DNA of 64,000 nt from Pycnopodia helianthoides (lineage: Eukaryota; Echinodermata; Asteroidea; Forcipulatida; Asteriidae). Position 1 is the stretch's first letter; every line of letters begins with the position of its first letter. Below the pieces are notes generated by a model. It made no database searches. It was given only the letters and a program-made list of their open reading frames with translations, and was not told where the DNA came from. Positions 1 to 11,936 of this stretch are shown one piece after another. A program made the position numbers and the translations under genes. The stretch covers positions 12,182,931 to 12,246,930 of the forward strand of contig CM063243.1 in NCBI GenBank assembly GCA_032158295.1, given 5' to 3'.

Positions 1-930
1 AAACGCAGCTTCTTGGGAAGTAGTAAAAAGAGGGCGAGGAGGGATGTGGTAAATAAACGCAAAGAGAGAAGTGGGCAATAAACGCAGCTTATTGGGAAAT
101 TGTAAATAGTCTCCAGAGAGAAATAGTAAATAGACGCAAGGTGGGAACTGCTAAATATATGCAAAGAGGGAAGTGATAAAAAAAACGCAGCTTATTGGGA
201 AATTGTAATTAAACGCAAGGTGGAAAAAGCTAAATAAATGCAAGGATGGAAGTGGTAAATAAACGCAAGGAGGGATATGGTAAATATATGGGCATATTGG
301 GAAATATAGATGCGGGAAGTGGTCAATAATTGCAGATATTTGGAAATAGTAAATAGATGTAAGTGGAAGGTAAATAGATGCAAGTTGAAGTGGTAAAAAC
401 GCACTTTTTGGGAAATAGTAAATAGATGTAGTGGGAGGTGCTAAATAAATGCAAGGAGGGAAGTTGTTAATAAACCAAGGAAGGAAGTGGACTTTAAATG
501 CATGGAGGGAAATTGGTGGGAAGTGGTAAATAAATGCAAGGAGAATTGTGGTAAATAAGCGCACCTTTTTGGGAAATGGTAAATAGACCGAAGGTTGGAA
601 GTGCTAAATAAATGCAAGTAGGGAAGTTGTAAATAAACCAAGGAAGGAAGTGGACTTTAAATGCATGGAGGTAAATTGTAAATAGACGCAAGGTGGGAAG
701 TGGTAAATAAACGCAAGGAAAGATGTGGTAAATAAGTGCACGGAAAGAAGTGGTAAATAAATGCAGCTTTTTGGTAAATAGTAAAAAATGCAAGGTGGGA
801 AGTGGTAAAAAAGATGCAAGGTGGGAAGTGCTAAATAAACGCATGAAGTGCTAATTAAATGCATGAAGTGCTAATTAAACACATGAATGGTAAGTGGTCA
901 ATAACTGCACGGAGGGAAGTGCTAAAGAAA
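1..930. repeat. Degenerate ~20-27 bp minisatellite array
   Basis: The whole stretch is built from imperfect copies of a unit like GTAAATAAACGCAAGGAGGG, with A/G-rich variation and no stable frame. A higher-order duplication is also visible: about 75 bp starting near 439 recurs near 602, a period of about 163 bp. Open frames on the minus strand here (Phe/Ile/Tyr/His-rich) are by-products of the repeat and are not called as genes. The array continues off the left edge. Confidence 0.85.
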
Positions 931-944
931 CACAACGACGGAAA

Positions 945-1320
945 TATATCCAAGTTCCATGGTAGCTTAATAAGATTCTGTCCATTACGGCTTAGCAAGG
1001 TAAATCAGTCTTTCTAAGATGATTTGTTGATGCTCAGGTATCTTCACTCAAATAAATCCAAGTTCCATGATAGCTTAATAAGATTCTGTCCATTACGGCT
1101 TAGCAAGGTAAAATCAGTCTTTCTAAGATGATTTGTTGATGCTCGGTATCTTCACTCAATATATCCAAGTTCCATGATAGCTTAATATGATTTTGTCCAT
1201 TACGACTTAGCAAGGTAAAATCAGTCTTTCTAAGATGATTTGTTGATGCTCGGTATCTTCACTCAATAAATCCAAGTTCAATGATAGCTTCATAAGATTC
1301 TGTCCATGACTGCTTAATAG
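945..1320. repeat. 107-bp tandem repeat, about 3.5 copies
   Basis: The word CAAGTTCCATG or a near match recurs at about 951, 1059, 1166 and 1273, a period of 107-108 bp. Each unit holds a GATTCTGTCCATTACGGCTT-like core and a TGATTTGTTGATGCTC segment. Read on the minus strand, the unit is clearly related to the 89-bp exon-like segments at 2741-2829, 8842-8930 and 13068-13156 (shared GACAGAATC then ATCATGGAAC), so the array seems to have grown from an exon of the neighbouring duplicated family. Confidence 0.85.
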
Positions 1321-1343
1321 ATTCTGTCCGTGATGGCTTTTCT
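1207..1343 (-). pseudogene. Exon-like segment, possible terminal exon of duplicated family
   Basis: On the minus strand a polypyrimidine tract and TTTAG precede this segment. Entered in phase 1, as the upstream exon-like piece at 1694-1835 would leave it, it reads open for about 45 codons to TAA at 1207-1209. It begins Glu-Lys-Ser-His-His-Gly-Gln-Asn and repeats the Gly-Gln-Asn motif. A second frame (Arg-Thr-Glu-Ser, Trp-Thr-Glu-Ser) is also open, so the true frame is unsure. It overlaps the 107-bp tandem array. I do not recognise the product. Phase compatibility is the main support. Confidence 0.3.
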
Positions 1344-1693
1344 CTAAAGACAAAAGATAAAGATACATTAACAGTTACTATGAACAAAAATGTAGTGAAC
1401 TTTTCGTTTTGATTCAGCTCTTGCTTGATTAACAAACCAATATGTTTTAGTCCAACAGCCAAAACCAAAACCAAGAAGAAGAAACTGCAGTGCCAGAGTG
1501 TGGGTCTTAATTGGTTGGACAAAGACCATTTTAGCCATCTGAAGGAAGATAAATGCAGTTTAAATGTTTGCTTTTTGTTTCCATGAATGAGTTATTAAAG
1601 TCTTCAACTTTTGTGAACATTTTAGAGAAACATGTTGTTCATAAATTTTGATGTTGCATTCTCCAGAGCTCTTCTTATAAAATCTTTAAGTAC

Positions 1694-1835
1694 CTTCCAT
1701 ATTGTCCTTGCATAACATTCCAGTTGTGTTGCTCTTGCTGCAGAGATGGCCCTTCAAACTGTAAAGCTGGCCAAAATCATCTGTAATGGTGGCTCGCCGT
1801 GAATTACAGGCCGACACTTGCTTTGATGTGTAATC
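1694..1835 (-). pseudogene. Exon-like segment P, copy 1 (142 bp, open)
   Basis: Minus strand: acceptor TTTTAACAG, then 47 open codons beginning Asp-Tyr-Thr-Ser-Lys and containing three Cys residues (in CNS, HLCS and MLCK contexts), then a donor GTACTT. It looks like part of a small Cys-containing, perhaps secreted, domain, but I cannot name the family. A second copy near 4523-4664 has the same splice sites and a 1-nt length difference that breaks this frame. A third near 9950-10080 is strongly diverged. Lack of an intact full gene makes this a gene fragment or pseudogene. Confidence 0.35.
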
Positions 1836-2381
1836 CTGTTAAAATATAACATCATTGCTTAGCTTATTTTTTTGTAAACATAAACTGTACCCTTACTTGC
1901 AATTGCCTGTTGAAAATTTAAAAATGTATAATTTCTAAACAAATAAACCGCAGAGTTTCAAATCTAACATCTATTTGTGAAGCAGTGATGCTGCCAGAAA
2001 ATTATTAATTGAGTCTACTGTTTATGTCTTGCTTTGGGAGGCACAGGGAAGGCTAATCTTTTGTGCATCAGAAACAACAGAACTGAGTAACAGTTATATG
2101 CTGTATTCTCCTATGAGCACATACTCATTTAAACCAACCAGTTTACAGTCAAAGTGATTCTAGACAATGATAAAACGGTTTGATTACATAGTTGTATTGT
2201 CTGTAAAATACAGCAATCAATTCTTGTGCTAATTAGTCTTGTTCAAATAAACAATGTCTGCAAATGGTTCTGGTTGAGCAGAATATTATTATTCTTTATT
2301 CCTAAAAGTACATGGTAATGCTTGCATGTTTTCCAAACCCCATCAACATCTCATGCATCTTAAACATTTCTTGTTGTTAAC

Positions 2382-2419
2382 CTTAGTATCTGTATCCACT
2401 GATCTTAAGAATTTTGCCT
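2382..2419 (-). pseudogene. 38-bp exon-like segment E, copy 1
   Basis: Minus strand: acceptor TGTATTTCAG, then 38 bp reading Glu-Ala-Lys-Phe-Leu-Arg-Ser-Val-Asp-Thr-Asp-Thr-Lys when the previous exon ends in phase 1, then GTTAAC (a weak donor). It ends in phase 0, which fits segment P. The same segment and acceptor occur in the copies near 8.5 kb and 11.77 kb. Very short, so support is mostly conservation and phase. Confidence 0.25.
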
Positions 2420-2740
2420 CTGAAATACAGAGTACTGGATTGTGAAAATTCCATTGACTGAAGTCTTACTTGTCCAAAAACTAAATACAGCACAACTTTT
2501 AAAAGTGTTGTAAGTTTCTATCATATCGTACCTTGGCTTTATAAATGATCAGTGATTTCAATATAAACTAAATAAGATATTTCAATGTTATTACCATGGC
2601 AGTGTGTTCTATTGATGAAAGTAGGCATAGACATAAAAATGTTTTCATTTTAGTAGGCATTTGTAAAAAGCTTCCATATCGTGGAGGTTTAATAGACAGT
2701 TTTTTGATAATAAAAAACACAAGAACTGATGATAACTTAC

Positions 2741-2829
2741 CTAGATAGATAGACTCTTCATGCTTGGTATTTTCCTCAACTGGATTGGACCAACGTTCCA
2801 TGATGGCTCATGATTCTGTCCAGCAGCAG
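2741..2829 (-). pseudogene. 89-bp exon-like segment Q, copy 1 (contains a stop)
   Basis: Minus strand: pyrimidine-rich acceptor ending TTTACAG, 89 bp, then a strong GTAAGT donor. In the frame open in the two other copies (Trp-Thr-Glu-Ser start, then Trp-Ser-Asn-Pro and Glu-Glu-Asn-Thr-Lys), this copy has TGA after Thr-Glu-Ser. An alternative frame runs into TAG at the last codon. So this copy appears broken. Confidence 0.3.
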
Positions 2830-3339
2830 CTGTAAAGATGAAGGATAACGATACAAGCATGGTAAAAAAAAACATATTGAATCCAAAGACATAATGGGAT
2901 AGTTTCTTTTCTTATGTGTCCCACTTCAGATGTAGAGTTCTTAAACTGCCATCAAGATCTAGCATACTGAGATTGACACCAAGACATATCCAAAGGAAGA
3001 TTTTTAAATGTTGGAAACACAAAATGATACCTAATTCCTCTTTGCCATTTTATTCTGTGTATGAACAACTACCATAGGTTATGTTTGTTGAGGTTGGGGA
3101 ATAACTCAGGTGTGACACACAGCTCACAGTGAGACACTCAAACAAAATGTATTCATGATCTGAATAACAAGTATAAGGTTTAGTGTTTCATGTAGCCTTC
3201 ATGCATCAAAACCAACTCTTACTTTGGTGGTAAACTTGCCTTTAATCTACAGGCTTTGTGAAAGACTGTAGACTAAAATTTAATAAAAAGACATATTGGA
3301 ATTTTGCTTTAAATTTTGCTTGATTACAAAAACCATTAT

Positions 3340-4250
3340 GATCGTGTTTACACTTAATCTGGCAAGGGCGATCAAAGGAGGATCAGATCCTGCAAGGGCG
3401 ATCAAACTGATCACTGACGATGTTTACACTTGAGTCTGATCTCGCATTGATCCCTTTTGCCCAGCGCTTGTTGAACCGGAATTCTACACTGCTGGTGTAA
3501 AAGGTCAACTGAACGAGGTGATTGATAAATAATTGACTGATAAACTTGCCAGCTCCCCTCCGACTACATTTGACCCAGGACAACAACCTCAGCTACGGCC
3601 ATGTCGTCCAAGAAACAACGTAAAAAACACCAACAAAACTATAACCTTACATCATGGAGCAATAAACTACTGCTCCATGCTTACATATACTAATACTGTG
3701 ACAAGAAAATACAAATAATGGAATAAACAAAATGATTTTCGAATGCTAATGAAAACTGTGTTAAAGATAAATGAATACAAAAACGATAAGGAAACAGTTT
3801 GAAGCGTGTGGTTCGTCACGTTTATTGCAGAGCAATGGCGTCATGCGAGAAGGGATGCAAATGCCAAGTACCATTGAAATCGTGCAATGTTCTTTGTGCA
3901 CAGAAATGCTGTGTACGGGGACGATGGCATTGCATAACCAATGCTTGCACAGGTTGTTCAAAGCTTTCGTGGTTTCTGTTTTCAACTCGCCGTGCCCCAG
4001 TCTGTTCGACGAGACCGGAAGTCGGTAGGTCAAATTGCGGGGTCTGATCCTGCTTTGCGTTTACACTTGGTTTTTGATCCACCTTGCGGGATCTGATCCT
4101 CCTTTGATCCCGCAATAAAGGGGGATCAAAAAGGAGGATCAGATCCTGATCACTCTTCCATTTACACTAGCTGTTGATCACCCTCAGATCGCCCTTGCAG
4201 GATCTGATCCTCCTTTGATTGCCCTTGCCGGATCAGGTGTAAATGCGGTC
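3340..4250. mobile_element. 911-bp element with 64-bp terminal inverted repeats
   Basis: 3340-3403 is the reverse complement of 4187-4250 with only a few differences. Both ends start GAYCG then TTTACAC and contain AAAGGAGGATCAGATCCTG. The GGATCAGATCC word also occurs internally near 4080-4150 in both orientations. The paralogous site at about 9665-9710 (copy 3) lacks the element, which supports insertion. No transposase is seen: internal frames are short and unrelated to known families, so it is non-autonomous. The target duplication is not clear, so the superfamily is unassigned. Confidence 0.8.
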
Positions 4251-7084
4251 CTTGTTTCAGTCCACCAGGCAAAACTACAACCAATTAGAAACAGTTCCAG
4301 TGCCAGCGTTTGGTTGAATTGGAGTGTTAAAAGTAATTTCAACCAAAATGAATTGATGCTGTTCAAACCTTAGGTTTCAGCATGTATGATCTACTCAATC
4401 TTTGAGATGCTTTTCCTTCTGGGAAAACTTCTATATTTGTGAGAATTTATTTTATAGTGAACACTTCGTGCAGAGAGTTGCATTCTGCAGACATCTTCTT
4501 CTAGAAACTGAGTGTACCTTTTTCATATTGTCCTTGCATAACATTCCAGTTTTGTAGCTCTTGCTGCAGAGATGGCCCTTCAAACTGTAAAGCTGGCCGA
4601 AATCATCTGTAATGTTGGCTCACATGTATTACAGGCCGACACTTGCTTTGATGTGTAATCCTGTTAAAATATAACATCATTTCATAGCTTAATTTTTTGT
4701 AAACATAAACTGTACCCTCAGTTGCAATTGCCTGTTGAAAACACTTAAAATTCTTCTAATTTCTTAATAAATAAACTGTAGATTTTCAAATCTAAAATCT
4801 ATTTGTAAAACAGTGATGCTGCCAGAAAATTATTGTTTGAGTCTACTGTATATCTTGCTTTGGGAGGCACAGAGAATGCCAATCTTTTGTGCATCAGAAA
4901 CAACAGAACTGAGTGACAGTTATATGCTGTATTCTCCTATGAGCACATACTCATTTAAACCAACCAGTTTGCAGTCAAAGTGATTCTACACATTGATAAA
5001 CGGTTTGATTACATAAGCTTTTCCGGAGTGTGACACTGTGTCATCTACAGTCTTAATTTGTAACCTGTTGGGAAGTCAATACGTTGCATGCGCACACATT
5101 TTGTGTATGCTTAGTTTTTTATTGCTACGTCAAGCTCTAAAGCTGGCATATTAAAGTGGAAATTTGTAATAAGACCATGGGTCTTTACAAACTTAATGTG
5201 AAACATTAATGTCTCAGTCAATCCTGAAAAAATTGCTCAATGTTTTCCTAGTCCTTCCAATAAATGTTGAGCTAAACTATGTTAAGTGGCTGGGGCTAAT
5301 GATGGAATTGTATAACAACAACCAACATGATTGTCCACAACCTAAGAAACTATCAACACTGCAATATGATTTCACAGTGAACAGTTTTCAGGGCTCAAAT
5401 TGTCACCGTTTTCACGAAGAGGCAATTTAGGCTATTCAAAAAATATTTTATGTTTGGAGAAAACCCTGTTTGAAGTTAAACTATTTATGAAATCACTGTT
5501 TCGGACACTGTTTGTCATTGAAACGGTAACATTTTGCCAAGCATGGAAGTGGAGATCTTAAATCATGCAAATAGTTTGCTATTTTAAATATAGTTAGTTC
5601 AATTAATGAGTAATTAACTGTTGAACTCAAGTGTCTCTTTGTGAAAACTGCTAAACAAGGTCTGTGTGCAGCACGTCGTGTGCGCGTTGTGTACAAACCA
5701 ATGCGTAAACAACGAGTGTCTGTTCGTGAAAACCTCAAAACGCAGAGTAATCATTTTTGGCACCGTGCCAGCGCTATGTACTTCAATGTAACAAATGTCA
5801 AATATAAATGTGTCGTTCATAAAAACGAATAACTTATAGTTTGGTAAATTGGTCCTGGTGCTTATTAGTGTAATTAAAAAAGTATAACGTTTTATCACTT
5901 GAAACTTGGGAAAAATGTTGATGTCAATAGTAACATTCAAAATATGTAAAACATCAGTTCGCCAAAATGTACACTTTTTGTCAGAAATTGCATCTTCATG
6001 AAAAAGGTGACGAAATGAGGAGGGAAAATCACAAGACCGCAGTGATTGTAGATTAAAATTTTACTGGACCAGAAAATTTGTTACAAGACCAGAATCAAAA
6101 TGGGAATAAAAACTTTCTAAACAGTTTAACATATAAACTAAGAGAAGATTTACTCATGAGTTTACTAGCCTTGGGCATGCAGTCCAGTGTAAATTCTGAT
6201 TCTTGCATTAATTGTAATATGTTGTCTTGGTTTTCAAGAAACAGTAGTTTTGTAAACCATGATTGAATACCATTGGGCTGCAATTTTGTCTCACTTGTTG
6301 AACTCATAATGCACTGTTTGAAAAAAATGAATACAAAGATAATTCAAGACAGTGTATTGTTTTTACATTCTACATCTGACTGGTCACGATGGTTGCTGTG
6401 ATGTTAGCTGGCAGTTTTGGGTCATCAAGTGGTTGTTGCTGTGACGTTGACTGGCAGTTTTCTGAAGTTGACATTGGCTTCAAGGGCTACGACTGTAAAA
6501 TATAACATATATTCTTAGATTACTTTATTTTGCATCTAAAAATAAAATTGGATTAGAGAAAATTAAAACCTTTTTTCTTTAAAAAGAAGATTTGTATTGT
6601 TGTATCTTTTTTTTAAATCACAAAAACATTGCTAATCTTTAAACCCAATGGCATGAGAAACTGTAAACAGTGCTTCTGAACTTTAAATCATGTTTGAATC
6701 AGGTCTTATTTGTGCTACCTTGCAAGGTGGGAGAAATAGCAGTGAAAATGTATCCGAAATAACAAAAATGCAGCTAACATAATATGAATTAAAAAAACTT
6801 AATGAAACTGCCTCACATTATTAGGATAAGAATTGCAAATATGAAGCTAACGTTACTACGTGTACTGAGCTTTACACTTTTGAGCCTAGGTGTAAATCAC
6901 CCAGATTTCCCATGATTTTTGTCTTCAAATAAAAATTGTATCTAATTGCTTCCAATGTTTAAAACGTTTGCAATTCAATGTTTTTGCTTTTCAGTGAAGA
7001 CAAATTGTTTCCTAAACATTTCTTGACATTAACAATCAGTCATATTGATTCGGTGTGTTCAAAATTACAGTTGGATTAGAAACT

Positions 7085-7495
7085 TTGCATGCGGAGAAAC
7101 AATCTAGAAAGGTTTGCAGTGACACCATTGCATGAGTAGGATTTGAAACTTTGCTGGTGGAGAATACAATCTAGTAAGTTTGCAGTAACACCATGTGCAT
7201 GAGTAGGATTTAAACTTTGCATGGTGCAGATACAATCTAGTTAAGTTTGCTGTAACACATGCACATGAGTAGAATTTGAAACTTTGTATGGTGCAGATAC
7301 AATCTAGTAAGGTTTGCAGTAACACCATGTACATGAGTAGGATTAGAAACTTGCATGGTGGAATACATTATAATTGCAGTAAACATGTACATATATTGAA
7401 ACCAATGGTACAATCTAATTAAGTTTGCTGTAACACCATGTACCTGAGTAGGATTTGAAACTATGTATGTTTGGGACACAATCTAGTAATGTTTG
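7085..7495. repeat. ~66-bp tandem repeat, 5-6 copies
   Basis: The words CAATCTAGTAAGTTTGCAG and CATGAGTAGGATT recur every 65-70 bp. The matching array in copy 3 (10525-10760) has only about 3-4 units, so unit number has changed since the duplication. Confidence 0.8.
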
Positions 7496-8249
7496 CAGCC
7501 ACATTATATACGTAACATCTCTCCCATGACTTGTTACGGTTCTGAAAAATCCACTGATGTAACAACTCAATGATAAGAGCATACTGATTGTTTTCAACTT
7601 GACAATTTTACTTTAAAAAATTCAACCAACTGACTAAAACTGTGTTTGAAAATGAAGTTCTGTTCCATTTACCAGACATGTATAACCCACATTAACTCAA
7701 CATCTGAAATGGCAATGTGATGCACTTAAGACTAAGGAATGCATGAAACATCCACATCCAAGATTCATTGAAATAATATTTATATTTGTCCTTGTAGTTG
7801 CAACTTATGATGGTATTTGTAAAAAGAAAATTGATGTGGTACCTCTTTCAGCAATTACACATCAGCCGTCCTTCCAGTACAGCTTTACTCTCCATGTTCA
7901 TTCACCTCTCACTGTAGAAATGACACTGATGACTTTACATGTAGAAGCTGCTTTACTAATAACACTCGTCAGTCAAGTGGGTGACATGGGTCCTCAGGAG
8001 ATGTTGTTGTAATGTCACCTTGCAGTTGCATTGTCTGTAAAACACAGAAATCAATTCTCACATTAATTAGTCTTGTTCTAATAAACAATAATGTTATTGA
8101 GGTTTTGGTGGGGCTTTGGGTTTGGGGTTTTTTTGCCCCCAGTTTGCTCTTTCCCCCTTCCTCTTCCCTTTCAACTGTGATAGGGTGGCTCTGTAGAGGT
8201 GCTGGTCACATGTTCCATCTTGCCACTCACTGGCGATTTGCTGTAACTT

Positions 8250-8342
8250 GGTAACCTTTGTTTATTTTTATTTATTTATTTGGTTTATTTTTATTTATTT
8301 ATTTTTTTTATTTATTTATTTATTTTTTTTGATTTTCTTTTG
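8250..8342. repeat. (TTTA)n microsatellite
   Basis: Imperfect TTTATTTATTT run with T-rich interruptions. The duplicate at 11520-11600 has a different length. Confidence 0.85.
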
Positions 8343-8841
8343 TAATATTTTGCCAGTGAAGAAGGTCATGAACAAAAATGTCTGCAAATGGTTCTGGTTG
8401 AGCAGAGTATTATTATTCTTATTCCTAAAAGTACATGGTCATGCTTGCATGTTTTCCAAGCCCCATGTGTTAACCTTAGTATCTGTATCCACTGATCTCA
8501 AGAATTTTGCCTCTGAAATACAGAGTACTGGATTGTGAAAATTCCATTGACTGAAGTCTTACTTGTCCAAAAACTAAATACAGCACAACTTTTATAAGCG
8601 TTGTAAGTTTCTATCATATCGTACCTTGGCTTTATAAATGATCAGTGATTTCAATATAAACTAAATATCTAAGACATCTTCTTTTATATATGATATTTCA
8701 ATTTTATTACCATGGCAATGTGTTCTATTGATGAAGGTAGGCAATTATACACAAACATTGTACACAAAAAGCTTCCAGATTGTGGAGGTTTGATAGACAG
8801 TTTTTTCATAATAAAAAACCTAAGAACTGATGATAACTTAC

Positions 8842-8930
8842 CAAGATACATAGACTCTTCATACTTGGTATTTTCCTCAGCTGGATTGGACCAAGGTTCC
8901 ATGATGGCCAATGATTCTGTCCAGCAGCAG
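8842..8930 (-). pseudogene. 89-bp exon-like segment Q, copy 2 (open)
   Basis: Minus strand: acceptor TTTACAG after a long T/C tract, 89 bp, donor GGTAAGT. Entered in phase 1 it reads Cys-Cys-Trp-Thr-Glu-Ser, then Met-Glu-Pro-Trp-Ser-Asn-Pro-Ala-Glu-Glu-Asn, with no stop, and leaves phase 1, which matches the following 38-bp segment near 8500. A second frame beginning Ala-Ala-Gly-Gln-Asn is also open. Family not recognised. Its downstream P partner (4.5-4.7 kb) carries a frame-breaking indel, so this copy is probably not an intact gene. Confidence 0.35.
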
Positions 8931-10139
8931 CTGTAAAGACAAAGGAAAACGATACAGGCAAGGTAAAAAAAAACATATTGATTCTAAAGACATCATGGGA
9001 TAGTTTCTTTTCTTATGTGTCCCAATTCAGATGCAGAGTTCTTAAACTACCATCAAGATCTAGCATTCTGAGATTGACAACAAGACATATCCAAAGGAAG
9101 ATTTTAAAATGTTGGAAACACAAAATGATACCTAAGTCCTCTTTGCTGTTTTATTCTGTGTAAGAACAACTATCATAGCGTCGGCTTAAGGTCGTTAGTG
9201 TAGTTTGTATGGATTTCATTAAATTTAATTTGCATACTTTGAAGCTCCTGGTAAATGGAGTTTATTGATCAAGAGTGGTCTCCTAAACTAAGTTTGGCAT
9301 TCTAAGAAAAGATTTACTTGTGGATTTGGATTATTTTTTCAAACTTGTTTGCATTTTTCACTTAACAACCTTTTGATCATTGCGGATTTTAAATTGCAAC
9401 TAACAACCTTATAGCACTGAGCCGACGATAGGTTATGTCTGTTGAGGTTGGGGAATAACTCAAGGTGTGACACACGGCTCACAGTGAGACACTCAAACAA
9501 CATGTATTCATGATCTGAATAACAAGTATACTAGGTTTAGTGTTTCATGTAGCCTTGATGCATCAAAACCAACTCTTACTTCGGTGGTAAACTTGCCTTC
9601 AATCTACAAGCTTTGTGAATGACTGTAGACTAACATTTAATAAAAAACAAACTTTCTTAAGATTTTGCTTGATTACACAAACCAATATATTTTAGTCCAA
9701 CAGGCAAAACTATGACCAATTACAAACAGTTCCAGTGCCAGTGTTTGGTTGAATCGGAGTGTTAAAGAGTAATTTCAACCGGAATGAATTGATGCTGTTT
9801 AAACCTTAGGTTTCAGCATGTATGATCTACTCAATCTTTGAGATGCTTTTCCTTTTGTGAAAACTTCTATATTAGGGAGAATTGATTTTATAATGAACAC
9901 TTCGTGCAGAGAGTTGCAATCTGCAGACATCATCTAGTAGAAACTGACTGTACCTTTCTCATCACACTCTGTTCTTTGGTAACATTCGAGTTGTGTTGCT
10001 ATAGATGTACAGATGGCAAACTGAAAACCTGGCAGAAATCAACCAGGAAGCTGCAATGGGTGCCTGAGTCATCATGCTGTAAGGATGGAGCGCATTTTAC
10101 ACTTGGCTTGTCATTCATCCTTCACCTCCGTTCTCAGCT

Positions 10140-10285
10140 TCCGTCATCCGTCCTCCATCCTCCATCCTCATCCTTCATCCTTCATCCTTCATCCTTCATC
10201 CTTCATCCTTCATCCAATTCGTCCTTCATCCTTCGTCCTTCGTCCTTCGCCCTTCGTCCTTCGTCCTTCGTCCTTCATCCTGTTC
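10140..10285. repeat. 7-bp tandem repeat (CCTTCAT/CCTTCGT)n
   Basis: About 18 units of CCTTCAT switching to CCTTCGT and CCTTCGC variants in the second half. The plus-strand Ser/Phe/His/Pro-rich frame over it is a repeat artefact. Confidence 0.9.
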
Positions 10286-10524
10286 ATGAAAACGAAAAAC
10301 TTATAGTTTGGTAAAATGGTCCTGGTGCTTATTAGTGTAATTAAAAAAGTATAACGTTTTATCACTTGAAACTTGGGAAAAATGTTACCTCTTCATGAAT
10401 GAATACAAAGATAATTCAAGACAGTGTATTGTTTTCACTTCTATATCTGACTGGTCACGATGGTTGCTGTGATGTTAGCAGGCAGTTTGGGTCATCAAGT
10501 GGTGGTTGCTGTGATGTTGGCCTG

Positions 10525-10760
10525 CATGGTGCAGATACAATCTAGTTAAGTTTGCTGTAACACCATGCACATGAGTAGAATTTGAAACTTTGCATGGTGG
10601 AGATACAATCTAGTAAGGTTTGCAGTAACACCATGTACATGAGTAGGATTGGAAACTTTGCAAGGTGGAGATACAATCTAGTTAAGTTTGCTGTAACACC
10701 ATGTACCTGAGTAGGATTTGAAACTATGTATGTTTGGGACACAATCTAGTAATGTTTGCA
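10525..10760. repeat. ~66-70 bp tandem repeat, 3-4 copies
   Basis: Counterpart of the array at 7085-7495, with fewer units. Same CAATCTAGT and CATGAGTAG words. Confidence 0.8.
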
Positions 10761-11936
10761 GCCACACTATATATGTAACATCTCTCCCATGACTTGTTAC
10801 GGTTCTGAAAAAATACACTGATGTAACAACTCAATGATAAGAGCATACTGATTGTTTTCAGCTTTACAATTTTACTTTAAAAAATTCAACCAACTGACTA
10901 AAACTGTGTTTAAAAATGAAGTTCTGTTCCATTTACCAGACATGTATAACCCACATTAACTCAACATCTGAAATGGCAATGTGATGCACTTAAGACTAAG
11001 GAATGCATGAAACATCCACATCCAAGATTCATTGAAATAATATTTATATTTGTCCTTGTAGTTGCAACTTATGATGGTATTTGTAAAAAGAAAATTGATG
11101 TGGTACCTCTTTCAGCAATTACACATCAGCCGTCCTTCCAGTACAGCTTTACTCTCCATGTTCATTCACCTCTCACTGTAGAAATGACACTGATGACTTT
11201 ACATGTAGAAGCTGCTTTACTAATAACACTCGTCAGTCAAGTGGGTGACATGGGTCCTCAGGAGATGTTGTTGTAATGTCACCTTGCAGTTGCATTGTCT
11301 GTAAAACACAGAAATCAATTCTCACATTAATTAGTCTTGTTCTAATAAACAATAATGTTATTGAGGTTTTGGTGGGGCTTTGGGTTTGGGGTTTTTTTGC
11401 CCCCAGTTTGCCTCTTCCCCCTTCCTCTTCCCTTTCAACTGTGATAGGATGGCTCTGCAGAGTTGCTGGTCACATGTTCCATCTTGCCACTCACTGGCGA
11501 TTTGCTGTAACTTGGTAACCTTTGTTTATTTTTATTTATTTATTTTGTTTATTTTTATTTATTTATTTTTTTTATTTTTTATTTTTATTTTTTTGATTTT
11601 CTTTTGTAATATTTTGCCAGTGAAGAAGGTCATGAACAAAAATGTCTGCAAATGGTTCTGGTTGAGCAGAGTATTATTATTCTTATTCCTAAAAGTACAT
11701 GGTCATGCTTGCATGTTTTCCAAGCCCCATGTGTTAACCTTAGTATCTGTATCCACTGATCTTAAGAATTTTGCCTCTGAAATACTGAGTAATTAATGGA
11801 TAGTGAAAATTCCATTGACTGAAGTCTTACTTGTCCAAAAACTAAATACAGCACAACCTTTATAAGCATTTCAAGTTTCTATCATATTGTACCTTGGCTT
11901 TATAAATGATCATTGATTTCAATATAAACTAAATAT

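Larger units (their letters stand above)
1560..3330. repeat. Duplicated segment, copy 1
   Basis: The 1680-2190 part recurs at 4515-5010 (for example the run around TTGTGCATCAGAAACAACAG). The 2230-3320 part recurs at 8360-9650 and 11640-13740 (for example around TCATATCGTACCTTGGCTTT). The order of the blocks differs between copies because intermediate blocks (5.8-8.35 kb in copy 2) are absent here. Divergence from copies 2 and 3 is visible throughout, so this is the older duplicate. Confidence 0.8.
4254..9660. repeat. Duplicated segment, copy 2
   Basis: It holds the P block (4515-5010), a block at 5808-5935 matched at 10283-10385, a block near 6330-6500 matched at 10395-10520, the 7.1-8.35 kb block matched at 10.52-11.64 kb, and the Q block (8360-9650). 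From about 7620 to 8660 it is almost identical to 10.88-11.93 kb at a fixed offset of 3,264 bp, including a shared 89-codon plus-strand frame. That indicates a recent duplication. 5010-5800 and 5940-6330 show no gene. Confidence 0.8.

Noticed and set aside
3771..4047. Overlapping frames with several Cys inside the 911-bp inverted-repeat element
   Set aside because: Frames on both strands and in several phases are equally open. No zinc-binding spacing or transposase motif was found.
7743..8012. 89-codon plus-strand frame with hydrophobic N-terminus, repeated at 11007-11276
   Set aside because: Identity of the two copies is explained by the recent duplication of the whole segment, so it gives no evidence of coding constraint. 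No homology recognised.
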